From: Geobacteraceae bacterium
Lineage (GTDB): Bacteria > Desulfobacterota > Desulfuromonadia > Geobacterales > Pseudopelobacteraceae
Assembly: GCA_025355325.1 (NCBI GenBank)
Contig: JANXZX010000101.1
Span: forward strand, 20,922 to 84,921
Direction of reading: 5' to 3'
DNA length: 64,000 nucleotides
Under the pieces are notes generated by a model. It ran no database searches, had not been told where the DNA came from, and was given only the letters and a program-made list of their open reading frames with translations. This document shows, one piece after another, positions 27,533 to 36,806 of the stretch. The position numbers and the translations under genes are program-made. The first letter of the stretch is position 1. The number at the start of each line of letters is the position of its first letter.

Positions 27533-29842
27533 ATGCCTAAATGGCACTATGTTATTAAAGCCGCATCACTGTCTTTAACAGGATTGATTATTTCACTGTC
27601 CGTTGCCGGTTTTTGTTGTGCGGCAGATAAATCCAAGCCGGCGAAACTTGTGCCGACCAGTGCTGATGCTACGTGTGTGCTGCCGATATCAGGGCAGTAT
27701 TTTGATGCAGGAAATGTTGCCTCAGGTAATTTTTCAATTAACCTCAACAGTGCATTCACCACCCAACAGGTGGCGCAGGTGGAAAACAGCGTCAAGGCAT
27801 GCCAGAGCCTCATATCCAGCAGACTTCTCGGCCTCCAGGACAGGGGTTCACTGCTCATGCAGGATAAAGCGTCGATGCAGGGGATGCAAAACATCAAGAC
27901 CCAGATAAATCGCCTGGAGGCTTTAAAGAGAGAAAAAGAAGAGATCAAGAGCACTCTGAGCAAAGACATTTCCCAGGTTGCATTGAAAGGGCTGTACGCA
28001 GTGGTGCTTGAGGCGGATCTGAAAACGCCCCGGGACAAGTTATTGGAAATGGCGAAAAATCTGATCGCGCCTCAGGCCATTCAGGACATCAGGGGAGTTT
28101 CGATAAACTCTGTTTCGGTTGTCAAAGACAGCAGGCTCGTATTCGACCGCATTGTGGCGGAAACATCCGGTGAAATGGACGTTGAAACCATCCTTACTGA
28201 TGATCGCAAATCTTTTTCCGGAAAATCTCAGCTGCTGTACGTGGCGGTAGTCCGGGTGAAACCACTTACCGGAAAAATAAAGCACGGGACGTCCGCAAAA
28301 AGCTCAACGAAAGGTTTTGTGGCAGACCTGCTTTCACTTCAGAAAAATTCGGAATTTTTCTCGCAGGAGTTGGCTAAGTATACGAACAAAACCTATTCTA
28401 CTGAAAAAATGAAGTCCCTCGAAGAAATTGTTTCGGTATGGCAAAATGTAGTCCAGCAGGGAAACGCCCAGGCAACCAAGAAAACCGGGGAGTTGCTTGC
28501 GAACCTTAACAACCAGCTTCAGGCGAAAGATGCCGAAATTGAGGCAGCCGGCCTGAAAATTACGGATTCTCGAAAAAAACTCACCGAGCTTTACACTGTG
28601 ACCAGATACAACAAATGCAAGCTGAACCCGGAAGAGTGTCTTGATGATGCAATTGCCCATATTGATCAGGAATTTGGCACTGTAATCAATGCAAGCATCG
28701 CCGAGAAGGAGAGAGAGTACGTTTCATCGAGGGGCATTGTAACCGGAAGCGGGGATCCCGAAAAAGAGGTCAAGCGACTCGTACAGGATTTTTATCAGAA
28801 CCTCAGAATGTCGTATTCAAAACGTGAGCAGATATTGAACGTGACGGCAGTGGAAAACATGATGCTGACAAGTGCCAGTGATACGCGGGGCTACTACGTT
28901 GTCAGGAACCCGAGAGGTGTCACGATATTTCCCTATTATGATGACAACGGCAATATGCACACTATGGTGGCAATGAATTTCCAGGTGAACCGTGAAAGCG
29001 TATCGGCACAGACAACTGACGAGCCTGTACAGCAGGCGAAACCAACGCCAAAACCGCCACGCAAGTCAGAATCAAAACCTGTGCCGCAACCCAAAAAAAT
29101 AACCCGCGCAGAGCCTCCTCCGCCTCAACCGGCTCCGCAACTGCCGACTTCCTGCACAACCGACAGCATAACCGGAATGAAATTTGTTCTGGTCAAGAGC
29201 GGCTGTTACCTGATGGGAGATAACAGCAGTAAAGACACACCATTCCACGAAGTGTGTTTAAGCAGCTTCTGCATCGGTAAGTACGAGGTAACGCAAGGCG
29301 AGTGGAAAAAAATAATGGTGATCGAAAACCCCTCAAAGAACAAGAGCGGTAACGACTACCCGGTTGAAAATGTGAGTTGGGGTGATGCAAAAGGTTTTCT
29401 TGAGGAGCTGAACAAAAGGACCGGAAGCAACTATCGTCTGCCGACAGAGGCGGAGTGGGAATTTGCGGCTCGAAGTCGTGGTTCCGAAGCTACATGGTCT
29501 GGCACATCAACAGAGTCTGCACTTGGCACCTTCGCCTGGTATAAGGTTAATTCAGACGGCAAAACTCATCCGGTGGGCAAGAAAAAACCAAACAAACTCG
29601 GCTTATATGACATGACCGGGAACGTGTGGGAATGGGTGGAGGACAGCTTCAGTTCAGATGCGTACAAAACACACAGCAAAGACAACCCTGTTAACGAATC
29701 TGGGGGGCGCTCAAAGGTACGCAGAGGGGGCTGCATGGAAACCGATGCGAAGAAAATGAAGAATAACGACCGCGATGGACATCGACAGGGAGGAAATTCA
29801 GGCGAGCTTGGCTTCAGAGTTGTTTTTTCAGTGGATCAGTAA
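27533..29842 (+). CDS. secreted coiled-coil protein with SUMF1 domain
   Basis: 769 residues from the ATG with GGAGG upstream. Signal peptide; long helical/coiled-coil regions (LEALKREKEEIKSTL; QLQAKDAEIEAAGLKITDSRKKL); a Pro/Lys-rich linker (about 500-535); and a C-terminal formylglycine-generating-enzyme-like (SUMF1) domain beginning MKFVLVKSGCYLMGD, with GKYEVTQGEW, RLPTEAEWEFAAR, GLYDMTGNVWEWVED and a terminal GELGFRVV. No sulfatase lies nearby, so the domain is probably a binding module. It ends the transcript at a hairpin. Confidence 0.85.
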   Translation: MPKWHYVIKAASLSLTGLIISLSVAGFCCAADKSKPAKLVPTSADATCVLPISGQYFDAGNVASGNFSINLNSAFTTQQVAQVENSVKACQSLISSRLLGLQDRGSLLMQDKASMQGMQNIKTQINRLEALKREKEEIKSTLSKDISQVALKGLYAVVLEADLKTPRDKLLEMAKNLIAPQAIQDIRGVSINSVSVVKDSRLVFDRIVAETSGEMDVETILTDDRKSFSGKSQLLYVAVVRVKPLTGKIKHGTSAKSSTKGFVADLLSLQKNSEFFSQELAKYTNKTYSTEKMKSLEEIVSVWQNVVQQGNAQATKKTGELLANLNNQLQAKDAEIEAAGLKITDSRKKLTELYTVTRYNKCKLNPEECLDDAIAHIDQEFGTVINASIAEKEREYVSSRGIVTGSGDPEKEVKRLVQDFYQNLRMSYSKREQILNVTAVENMMLTSASDTRGYYVVRNPRGVTIFPYYDDNGNMHTMVAMNFQVNRESVSAQTTDEPVQQAKPTPKPPRKSESKPVPQPKKITRAEPPPPQPAPQLPTSCTTDSITGMKFVLVKSGCYLMGDNSSKDTPFHEVCLSSFCIGKYEVTQGEWKKIMVIENPSKNKSGNDYPVENVSWGDAKGFLEELNKRTGSNYRLPTEAEWEFAARSRGSEATWSGTSTESALGTFAWYKVNSDGKTHPVGKKKPNKLGLYDMTGNVWEWVEDSFSSDAYKTHSKDNPVNESGGRSKVRRGGCMETDAKKMKNNDRDGHRQGGNSGELGFRVVFSVDQ

Positions 29843-29856
29843 TTTCCTTCAAAACG

Positions 29857-29894
29857 CATAATGCGAGTCACCAACCGTGGTGACTCGCATTATG
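29857..29894. terminator. 17-bp perfect hairpin between convergent genes
   Basis: CATAATGCGAGTCACCA and its exact complement separated by four bases. There is no T tract, but it lies between two convergent transcripts and can fold on both strands. An AATGCGAGTCA match also occurs near 15851. Confidence 0.65.
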
Positions 29895-29925
29895 TCAAGC
29901 TACTTCCATTCCAACAGATATATGA

Positions 29926-30651
29926 TTATTCATCCAACTTTATAGAATCTCTCGTTTTTTCACGACGCTTTTCATCTTTTGCGGAAAACTTGGCTAAACA
30001 TTCCTTACTTTTATCCACCATGGCGCAGGTTAGATAATCAGCGATATTAATCACGCATGCTCGAATAGCCTTGCCAGCAGGAGTTTTTTCCTCACTTTCC
30101 GTATGTCCTCCAACACCCATAAAACTTCCGGAAAGCCTGAGAGCTGATGATTCAGAGTTTGCCTCTATGGTACGCGTTTCTATTACTTCGCTCGTTTCTA
30201 CTTCAACAACCTTCAGGTCAACGGCTATATAAGCTTTTGCTTTCCCTCCCCCGACGCCAAAACCCATGAAATTGAGTCCCCCGCCCTTCTTGGCGGCATT
30301 TTCTTCAAATGAGGACACTGTTGCGGTAACGATATACTGGGCACCCTTAATCTTGCCCAGCTTGGATTTGGTGGAAGGCTCTACAAGGCCGGATTCTCCG
30401 AATTTGAGTTCACTGACAACTTTGTCAATTTCTTTCCGTTCAACCAACTTGAATTTCTTGGTACTTGCCAGTTCATTGGTCAACATATCGGAAAGCTCAG
30501 CCCCGGTTCCGGATCTCCACCATGACGCGTGAGTATTGTTGGTAAACCGCATGACCGCGAGACGCGGAGCGTCGGATCCTGCAGCATATACAGTGGAAGA
30601 AACAGCGCTTAACACGAGCAGACAGAGAGACATTCCAATAACTTTCTTCAT
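29926..30651 (-). CDS. CsgG-family periplasmic/outer-membrane protein
   Basis: 241 residues with signal peptide (SLCLLVLSAVSSTVYA). The CsgG core is clear: RLAVMRFTNNT, LSDMLTNELASTKKFKLVERKEIDKVVSELKFGESGLV, GAQYIVTATVSSFEE and a repeated-strand region ending in helices. It lacks a lipobox Cys, so unlike E. coli CsgG it is not obviously a lipoprotein, and it may form a periplasmic oligomer rather than a pore. No curlin genes are nearby. It converges on the SUMF1 gene. Confidence 0.82.
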   Translation of the reverse strand: MKKVIGMSLCLLVLSAVSSTVYAAGSDAPRLAVMRFTNNTHASWWRSGTGAELSDMLTNELASTKKFKLVERKEIDKVVSELKFGESGLVEPSTKSKLGKIKGAQYIVTATVSSFEENAAKKGGGLNFMGFGVGGGKAKAYIAVDLKVVEVETSEVIETRTIEANSESSALRLSGSFMGVGGHTESEEKTPAGKAIRACVINIADYLTCAMVDKSKECLAKFSAKDEKRREKTRDSIKLDE

Positions 30652-30893
30652 GGTGAATCCTCCTCAATATTTTTTATTGCGACTTTGTTGTGTTTCTCAG
30701 GAAGTAAAGTGAAAATGACGTACCACTATCATCTGCCATCAGGAGTTCAGAGAACCAACATGTCCATTTTCGAACGTAGTTATACCATCACAAAGCGAGA
30801 AGTCAAGCTTCTCATAAAGAGGTGTATCTATTTGATTTTATAAGTTATTATGCACTAATTTATATTTCGGATCACACTGTCCTACGCCAGCAG

Positions 30894-32018
30894 TTACTCT
30901 CTGATATATTTCAACTTTAACGTCTGTCTACTAAATTCAACAAGCTTGAACTTTCCCTTCTGTTCAAGACTGTTAGCCAGATAGATCGGATTTTCGGAAT
31001 ATTTCACCTCAAACTCTCCAATACCGGCGTCGGCCACTTCGAGAACCCACACGGTATTCTGAAGAATATCCTTGATGGCAAAATTATCACTCAATTCAGA
31101 TACGTCACTGACTTTGATGGCAACTTTTTTCGAAACACCCTGAATATTTTTACTTACTTTATCCAAAATGACCGGCGTAAGTTTATCCGTAATTTCTTTC
31201 AAACTTACCGCCGCAGCATCTTCAACACTGCCTGCAAGCCCTTTCCCCTGCTCAACGCCTGCTGCAAGTATCACCATGCCCCCCTTGGCATCCTTGGTGA
31301 CCAGTCGATAGGTCAATCGCGCAGTAACATTATTGAAAGGCATCGATAATCCGTACCCGATATTTTCACCTTTTTTGGTTGAAACGGTGTACTCAACCTT
31401 ACCGATCAGCAGCAGATTGGTGAGGAACTTGTACATCAGGGATCGCATACTGAGGAATTTCCCGCTTTTTATCGCAGAGTCAACAACCTGCGAGTCAAGT
31501 ACATTCGCTGCGGCAATATCTGTAACCGTGTAGCCCTGGTCCACCAGTTTGCCGATAATGGATTCCGAAAGAATGTTTGATTCTTCGTAATGGGCGCCCC
31601 CCCGTGGCGACATATCCTTGGATATTATGAAGACAGATATTGCATTATTCAGGGCTAAACCGGCCACGGCATCCTGAGCCTTTGTCGGCTCGACACAAGC
31701 GTTGACCCGGACCGAAAGGATTCCTTCTTTGGTGTTTTGGCTCAGCAGCTTGTATGTCGAGACTGCTCCCTTAAGCTCTTTGCTGATCGCATCATCCACC
31801 GCCATCAAGTTCTGCACGATACTCTGCGCTTTTACGTTAACTCCCACAACCTGCTCAATTGCAGCCCACTTGGCGCGTGCGATTGCTTCGGCTTTGGCGG
31901 AAGGGACATCGTTTTTGACAATGGCGGCTTCACCGTCGGTATCAACGCAGGTAATTTGGGCTATGGCAGGTTGCACAACACAAAAAAATATAAACAGTGA
32001 TAAGATTACTTGCATCAT
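30894..32018 (-). CDS. exported FlgT-like protein
   Basis: About 374 residues starting at paired ATGs with GGGAGG upstream. Signal peptide (QVILSLFIFFCVVQPAIA), then a FlgT_N-like segment (TDGEAAIVKNDVPSAKAEAIARAKWAAIEQVVG), a middle domain with VFIISKDMS, and a C-terminal domain. FlgT builds the flagellar H-ring in Vibrio, but similar proteins occur beside CsgG homologues without flagella. No flagellar genes are in this window. It lies 242 bp upstream of the CsgG-like gene on the same strand; that gap holds no evident gene. Confidence 0.7.
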   Translation of the reverse strand: MMQVILSLFIFFCVVQPAIAQITCVDTDGEAAIVKNDVPSAKAEAIARAKWAAIEQVVGVNVKAQSIVQNLMAVDDAISKELKGAVSTYKLLSQNTKEGILSVRVNACVEPTKAQDAVAGLALNNAISVFIISKDMSPRGGAHYEESNILSESIIGKLVDQGYTVTDIAAANVLDSQVVDSAIKSGKFLSMRSLMYKFLTNLLLIGKVEYTVSTKKGENIGYGLSMPFNNVTARLTYRLVTKDAKGGMVILAAGVEQGKGLAGSVEDAAAVSLKEITDKLTPVILDKVSKNIQGVSKKVAIKVSDVSELSDNFAIKDILQNTVWVLEVADAGIGEFEVKYSENPIYLANSLEQKGKFKLVEFSRQTLKLKYIRE

Positions 32019-32167
32019 AGAGCCTCCCTTGTGTGCCTTCATTGTTGTGTCGGTAATATTACCACCAATGAAATTAGCTGAAAAGGGATTGTTTTTGATA
32101 GCATGTAGCCAAAGTTCTAAAAAAGTTGTACATTTCTGGGATATTCACTGGAATCGCTGGAGGTATC

Positions 32168-33052
32168 ATGGACCGAAGAACTTTTTTGAAAGCATCAGGC
32201 GCTGCGTCTCTTCTGGCACCGGTTCTTATCAGGGAGGCACTTGCCGCCAGAGAGCAATCACTGGTGGCCGTAGCAGAGGGCACTGATTATCCGGCCATCA
32301 CCCGCAAGGTCATCAACTCGCTCGGAGGCATGAAGAAGTTCGTCAAACCGGGTGACATCGTGGTGGTAAAACCGAACATGGGGTGGGATAAAGCCATTGA
32401 GTTTGCCGCAAACACACACCCACTGGTGGTTCGTACCGTGGTAGAGGAGTGTCTGGCGGCCGGAGCAAAAAAAGTTAAAGTGTTTGATAATACCTGCAAT
32501 GATTCACGCCGCTGTTATGTCAACAGCGGCATCGAGAATATTCTCAAGGGAATGAAGAACGTCGAGTGCAAACACATCGAAACGGAGCGCTTTAAAAAAG
32601 TTACCCTCAACGGTCACTTTCTCAAAGAGTGGGAACTATACGATGAAGCATTATCCGCCAATGTCTACATCAATGTGCCGATTGCCAAACACCACGGACT
32701 ATCCAAGCTGACGCTCGGCCTCAAGAACATCATGGGTATCATGGGTGGCAGTCGCGGCTACATTCACCGGAATATCGATGTGGCCCTGGCCGATCTGAAT
32801 GCCCATTTCAAGAGTCATCTGACGATTATTGACGCGACACGCATCCTGACGGCCCACGGCCCGCAAGGCGGCAACATCGCCGATGTAAAGGTGCTCAACA
32901 AAGTCATCGCCTCGACCGACATCGTTGCCGCAGATGCCTACGCCACCACCCTGTTTGGCCTGAAACCGGCCGATATTCCGGTGACGGTAGCAGCCTACAA
33001 ACGCGGCCTCGGAGAAATGGACCTGGGGAAAATTAAAATCGTGAAGGCCTAA
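32168..33052 (+). CDS. Tat-exported DUF362 protein
   Basis: 294 residues from the ATG after GGAGG. A twin-arginine signal (DRRTFLKASGAASLLAPVL) indicates folded, cofactor-loaded export. DUF362 features: VKPNMGWDKA, DNTCNDSRRCYVNSG, VPIAKHHGLSKLTLGLKNIMGIMGG. DUF362 proteins are often tied to iron-sulfur proteins. The next gene, four bases downstream, encodes a membrane polyferredoxin, so the pair probably forms one redox unit. Confidence 0.85.
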   Translation: MDRRTFLKASGAASLLAPVLIREALAAREQSLVAVAEGTDYPAITRKVINSLGGMKKFVKPGDIVVVKPNMGWDKAIEFAANTHPLVVRTVVEECLAAGAKKVKVFDNTCNDSRRCYVNSGIENILKGMKNVECKHIETERFKKVTLNGHFLKEWELYDEALSANVYINVPIAKHHGLSKLTLGLKNIMGIMGGSRGYIHRNIDVALADLNAHFKSHLTIIDATRILTAHGPQGGNIADVKVLNKVIASTDIVAADAYATTLFGLKPADIPVTVAAYKRGLGEMDLGKIKIVKA

Positions 33053-33055
33053 AGC

Positions 33056-34585
33056 GTGAAGCGAACGCCGTCCCGCATCAGCCAGTTATTTTTTCTGGCG
33101 CTGTTTCTGATTCTGTTCGTCCAGACCGAATACCGCGGCAAAGATGAAATCAACGCTGCGGTAAACACCTTCTTCCGGGTTAATCCGCTGGTGCTGTTCA
33201 GTTATGTATTAGCCGCAAAATCGTGGACCTGGCTGCTACTGCCGGCATTGCTGATGACCCTGGCGACATTGGCCCTTGGGCGGTTCTTCTGCGGCTGGAT
33301 CTGTCCGCTCGGGACGATTCTCGACCTTGTCACCACACGAATCCGCAAGACCACCCCGATCAAGGCGCTCAAGGGAAACACCAAATACTGGCTGCTCCTG
33401 CCGCTACTGTCAGCATCACTATTCAATCTTAACCTCAGCGGCCTTCTCGATCCGATTGCCATTCTGCTCCGGGGGCTGACCTTTCTGCTCCATCCGCTGG
33501 CAGGCTTGGCGACCCGTGAAGCGTGGGTGGGACTTTATCACCTGATCGGCGAGCGCCGCGATGCTGTTGCCCCGGCGTATAATCTGATCCACGACAACAT
33601 TCTTCCCTTCCGGGATACAATCTATCCGCTGGCGCTGTTTTCAACGGTCGTACTCCTGACGATTATCGCTTTGGAACGCTTCGAGACCCGTACCTGGTGT
33701 CGTGATCTCTGCCCGTTGGGAACCCTGCTCGGATGGCTGGGAAGGTTCTCTCCATTTCGGCGGATACCGGCCGCTCTTTGTGGCGATTGCGGTGCATGCC
33801 GCGAACTCTGCCCGACCAGCTTTGATCAGAAGAACCTGGTGCAGGAGGAGTGTATCCTCTGCATGGATTGTCAGCGTGGCTGCCCGCATGAACGAATCTC
33901 GTTCCGCCCGTCACTGGCTTTAAAAGGTGCCGGCCCACTGCAGCCGGAGCGAAGGGTTCTACTGGGAGGAATGGCGGCAGGGGTACTGTTGGCCGTTCCC
34001 GCAAAATTCCGCTCCCCCGAGCAGGTTTCCCGGCTGTTGCGACCGCCCGGTGTACGCAGCGAAGATGAATTCCTGAAGCGCTGCGTGCGTTGTGGGGAGT
34101 GCATGAAAGTCTGCCTCAAAAGCGCGCTCTACCCTGCTGCTTATCAGGCCGGTATCGAAGGATTTTATACCCCCCTGATGATCCCTCGGCTCGGATACTG
34201 CGAATATAATTGCACCCTCTGCGGACAGGTCTGCCCGACCGGCGCCATCCCCCTCCTCCCGGTGGAGTCCAAGCGTCGGGAAGTGGTCGGAAAGGCCGTC
34301 TTCGATAAGAACCATTGCCTGCCGTTTGCCCGCAAGATAGACTGCATTGTCTGCGAGGAGCACTGCCCGATTCCCGAGAAGGCCATCCGTTCTCGTGCTG
34401 TCACGGTTATTGGCATTGACGGGATTGCGAGAACGGTCAAGGAACCGTATATTGTCGAAGAAATCTGCAACGGTTGCGGCATCTGCGAGAATGTCTGCCC
34501 ACTTGAGACCAAGTCTGGTATTGATATATTTGCCGTGAAGGACCGGACGCCGATCAGCCGTGAACCTTCGTCCCCTTACGGGTAG
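33056..34585 (+). CDS. membrane polyferredoxin (NapH/YccM-like)
   Basis: 509 residues, GTG start. The N-terminal part has about five membrane spans with NapH-type CGWICPLG and CRDLCPLG motifs. Then come several [4Fe-4S] clusters: CGDCGACRELCP, CILCMDCQRGCP, CVRCGECMKVCL, CTLCGQVCP, CIVCEEHCP and CNGCGICENVCP. It could move electrons from the quinone pool or a periplasmic donor. A hydrophobic stretch at about 300-320 between cluster groups suggests a second Tat/anchor-like segment, so it may be an ancient fusion of two proteins. Confidence 0.85.
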   Translation: MKRTPSRISQLFFLALFLILFVQTEYRGKDEINAAVNTFFRVNPLVLFSYVLAAKSWTWLLLPALLMTLATLALGRFFCGWICPLGTILDLVTTRIRKTTPIKALKGNTKYWLLLPLLSASLFNLNLSGLLDPIAILLRGLTFLLHPLAGLATREAWVGLYHLIGERRDAVAPAYNLIHDNILPFRDTIYPLALFSTVVLLTIIALERFETRTWCRDLCPLGTLLGWLGRFSPFRRIPAALCGDCGACRELCPTSFDQKNLVQEECILCMDCQRGCPHERISFRPSLALKGAGPLQPERRVLLGGMAAGVLLAVPAKFRSPEQVSRLLRPPGVRSEDEFLKRCVRCGECMKVCLKSALYPAAYQAGIEGFYTPLMIPRLGYCEYNCTLCGQVCPTGAIPLLPVESKRREVVGKAVFDKNHCLPFARKIDCIVCEEHCPIPEKAIRSRAVTVIGIDGIARTVKEPYIVEEICNGCGICENVCPLETKSGIDIFAVKDRTPISREPSSPYG

Positions 34586-34663
34586 GTCCGATCCCGGAGA
34601 CAAAAGGTTATGCTTTACGAACCTGCTGAAAATCGGGTATCTATATTTAAGAGGGAATGACCA

Positions 34664-35038
34664 ATGAACATAATGACCGTAGATGATTCAAAAGCGGTAC
34701 GACTGACTATCGCCCTGACGTTACGGCATGCAGGTCACCGCGTTGTTGAGGCCGCAAGCGGCGAGGAGGCATTGGAGTTGCTGAAAACGGAGAAGGTTGA
34801 CCTGATCATCAGCGATTTTTATATGCCGGGAATGGACGGCAGCCAGTTGGTGCGTCATATTAAAGCCCATGAGGATTTCCGGGCTATTCCGGTGGTCATG
34901 TTGACGACTGAAAACGCCAAGAGCAGACTTGCTGAGGCGAAGGAGGCCGGAGCGATAGGATGGCTGAACAAACCGTTCAAGGCAGAGCATCTGGTGGCAG
35001 CAGTTAAAACCATCTCCGAGAAATTCGGCATTTCGTAA
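34664..35038 (+). CDS. CheY-like single-domain response regulator
   Basis: 124 residues, receiver only: VDDSK (acid pocket), phospho-acceptor Asp in LIISDFYMPGMDG, VVMLTTEN and WLNKPF. It ends 16 bp from the convergent cheA stop, so it belongs with the chemotaxis-type genes here, though from its own promoter. An AGAGGGA site precedes the ATG. Confidence 0.88.
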   Translation: MNIMTVDDSKAVRLTIALTLRHAGHRVVEAASGEEALELLKTEKVDLIISDFYMPGMDGSQLVRHIKAHEDFRAIPVVMLTTENAKSRLAEAKEAGAIGWLNKPFKAEHLVAAVKTISEKFGIS

Positions 35039-35054
35039 CCTGTAGCTCCAAAAT

Positions 35055-36806
35055 TTACCGCCTTGGAACATGAACCGCACTTTTAGATGCTTCGATCAGT
35101 TTGCCGGTTTCCAAAAACAGTGCAATTGAACCGTCCCCGAGAATTCCCGCTCCTGAAATACAAGTTACGTTACGAAAGAGGCGGCCAAGGGGCTTGACCA
35201 CCGTTTTTATTTCACCATGAAGACTGTCCACCACCAATCCCACCCCCGTTTCCCCATGTTTGAAGACGACCACATGCTGCATCGAAGGTGATGGTTCTAC
35301 AACGCCAAGAACCGAGCGCAGGTCAAGGCAGGGGATCAGCCGATCCCTGACCTGAAGACTGCCATTGGGCATTACGGTACGGGACTCGGCATTCGGCAAC
35401 TCCATGGTTTCCAAAACCAGGTCCATCGGCATAATGTAGAGGTTGTCGCCAAGTGAGACCATGAAGCCATCAACCAGTGACAGCGAAAGCGGAATACAGA
35501 TCTGAAAGGTAGTCCCGCCCCCCTCAGCCGTCTCCACATCAATTCTGCCCCGGATTGACTCAACGGCCTTGCGGACGACGTCCATACCGACGCCGCGCCC
35601 CGACAACATGGTGGCATCTTCAAGAGTGGAAAAACCGGGTTCAAAGATATAGTTAAGAATATCAGTTTCCGTAGGAAGAATATCCTTCTTTGCCAGGCCT
35701 CGTTCAATGGCCTTGCGGGCAACACTCTCACGATTTATGCCCTGCCCGTCATCACCAACACGAATAACAATATTCCCCGAATCATGAAACGCTTTCAGAT
35801 GAATAGTTCCAATCGCCGGCTTGCCACGCGCTGTGCGGTCTCCGGCGGCCTCTATGCCGTGATCAATAGCATTGCGCACCAGATGCAACAGGGGTTCGTG
35901 GAGTTTTTCGGCGACTGCTTTGTCCAGTTCGGTTTCCCCGCCGCTGATCAGCAGCTTTATCTGCTTTCCGCTTGAACTGCCAACATCGTGAATAATCCGG
36001 TTGAATCGTTGAAAAAGCGTCTGTACCGGAATCATCCGGAACGACATGGTTTTTTCCTGAATCTGCTTGATCAGGTCGGCGACGTGTATCGCCGATTCTG
36101 TTGACGAGTGATCGCCAAGGCGGCGGATATTCGCTTCCAGCACCGAGGAAGCGGTTACCAGTTCAACAACCAGATCGGACAACTGATCAATCCTGACGGC
36201 ATCGACACGCACCACACGCTGGCTCCTGGCATTCCTTTCACTTGCGGCGACTCCGTCGGCGGGAAATGACTCCCGAGAAGGCTGGACATCGTCCACGTCT
36301 TCAAAAAAGGCAAAACCGGTGCCGGTCGAACCGGGGGAGTTTTCAAGATAACTTTCATCCAGCATATCGTAAGAGCCGGGGTTCTCCTGACCGGCTGGAG
36401 TTTCCTCCGTCCATTCCTTCAGCTGGTCAAGCAATGCCGTGTGCGCGGGCGGAAGTGCGCCGTTATTTTCCGGATCAGCACCGACACAATACTGGTCCAT
36501 CATAGTGCTGATATGGTCGTGGCATTTGAGCAGCAGCACCACAAGGTGCTGGCTGAGCGGCTGTTCATGCTCCCGGATGCGGACAAGTACATGCTCAATA
36601 CCGTGGCAAAAATGTTCGACCGCCTCAAACCTGACAATACTGGCTGAGCCCTTAATCGTATGTACCGCCCTGAACAGCCGACCAAAAGCCTCTGCCTCAT
36701 TAAAATCAGCTTCCAGCACCAGAAGTGCAGACTCCATTTCGGACAGCAGTTCAGCACCCTCAATTGCAAAGGCCTGACGTATTTCCAGCAGTTCCGCATC
36801 TGTCAT
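35055..36806 (-). CDS. cheA: CheA-type chemotaxis histidine kinase
   Basis: 583 residues in CheA order: Hpt domain with H49 (FRAVHTIKGSAS), a short linker with no clear P2 domain, dimerisation helices (VVRVDAVRIDQLSDLVVELVTASSVLE), kinase domain (LVRNAIDHGIE, DDGQGI, GRGVGMDVV) and a C-terminal CheW-like domain. Last gene of the five-gene minus-strand operon from cheY at 39392; its ATG overlaps the diguanylate cyclase stop. No MCP, CheW, CheR or CheB is in the window, so this is likely a non-flagellar or modified pathway. Confidence 0.9.
   Translation of the reverse strand: MTDAELLEIRQAFAIEGAELLSEMESALLVLEADFNEAEAFGRLFRAVHTIKGSASIVRFEAVEHFCHGIEHVLVRIREHEQPLSQHLVVLLLKCHDHISTMMDQYCVGADPENNGALPPAHTALLDQLKEWTEETPAGQENPGSYDMLDESYLENSPGSTGTGFAFFEDVDDVQPSRESFPADGVAASERNARSQRVVRVDAVRIDQLSDLVVELVTASSVLEANIRRLGDHSSTESAIHVADLIKQIQEKTMSFRMIPVQTLFQRFNRIIHDVGSSSGKQIKLLISGGETELDKAVAEKLHEPLLHLVRNAIDHGIEAAGDRTARGKPAIGTIHLKAFHDSGNIVIRVGDDGQGINRESVARKAIERGLAKKDILPTETDILNYIFEPGFSTLEDATMLSGRGVGMDVVRKAVESIRGRIDVETAEGGGTTFQICIPLSLSLVDGFMVSLGDNLYIMPMDLVLETMELPNAESRTVMPNGSLQVRDRLIPCLDLRSVLGVVEPSPSMQHVVVFKHGETGVGLVVDSLHGEIKTVVKPLGRLFRNVTCISGAGILGDGSIALFLETGKLIEASKSAVHVPRR

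Noticed and set aside
29149-29842. Sulfatase-activating enzyme role for the SUMF1 domain
   Set aside because: No sulfatase gene nearby, and the domain is the tail of a long secreted coiled-coil protein; a binding role is more likely.
29926-32018. Curli secretion or flagellar T-ring operon
   Set aside because: CsgG-like and FlgT-like proteins are present but no curlin, CsgE/F or flagellar genes.
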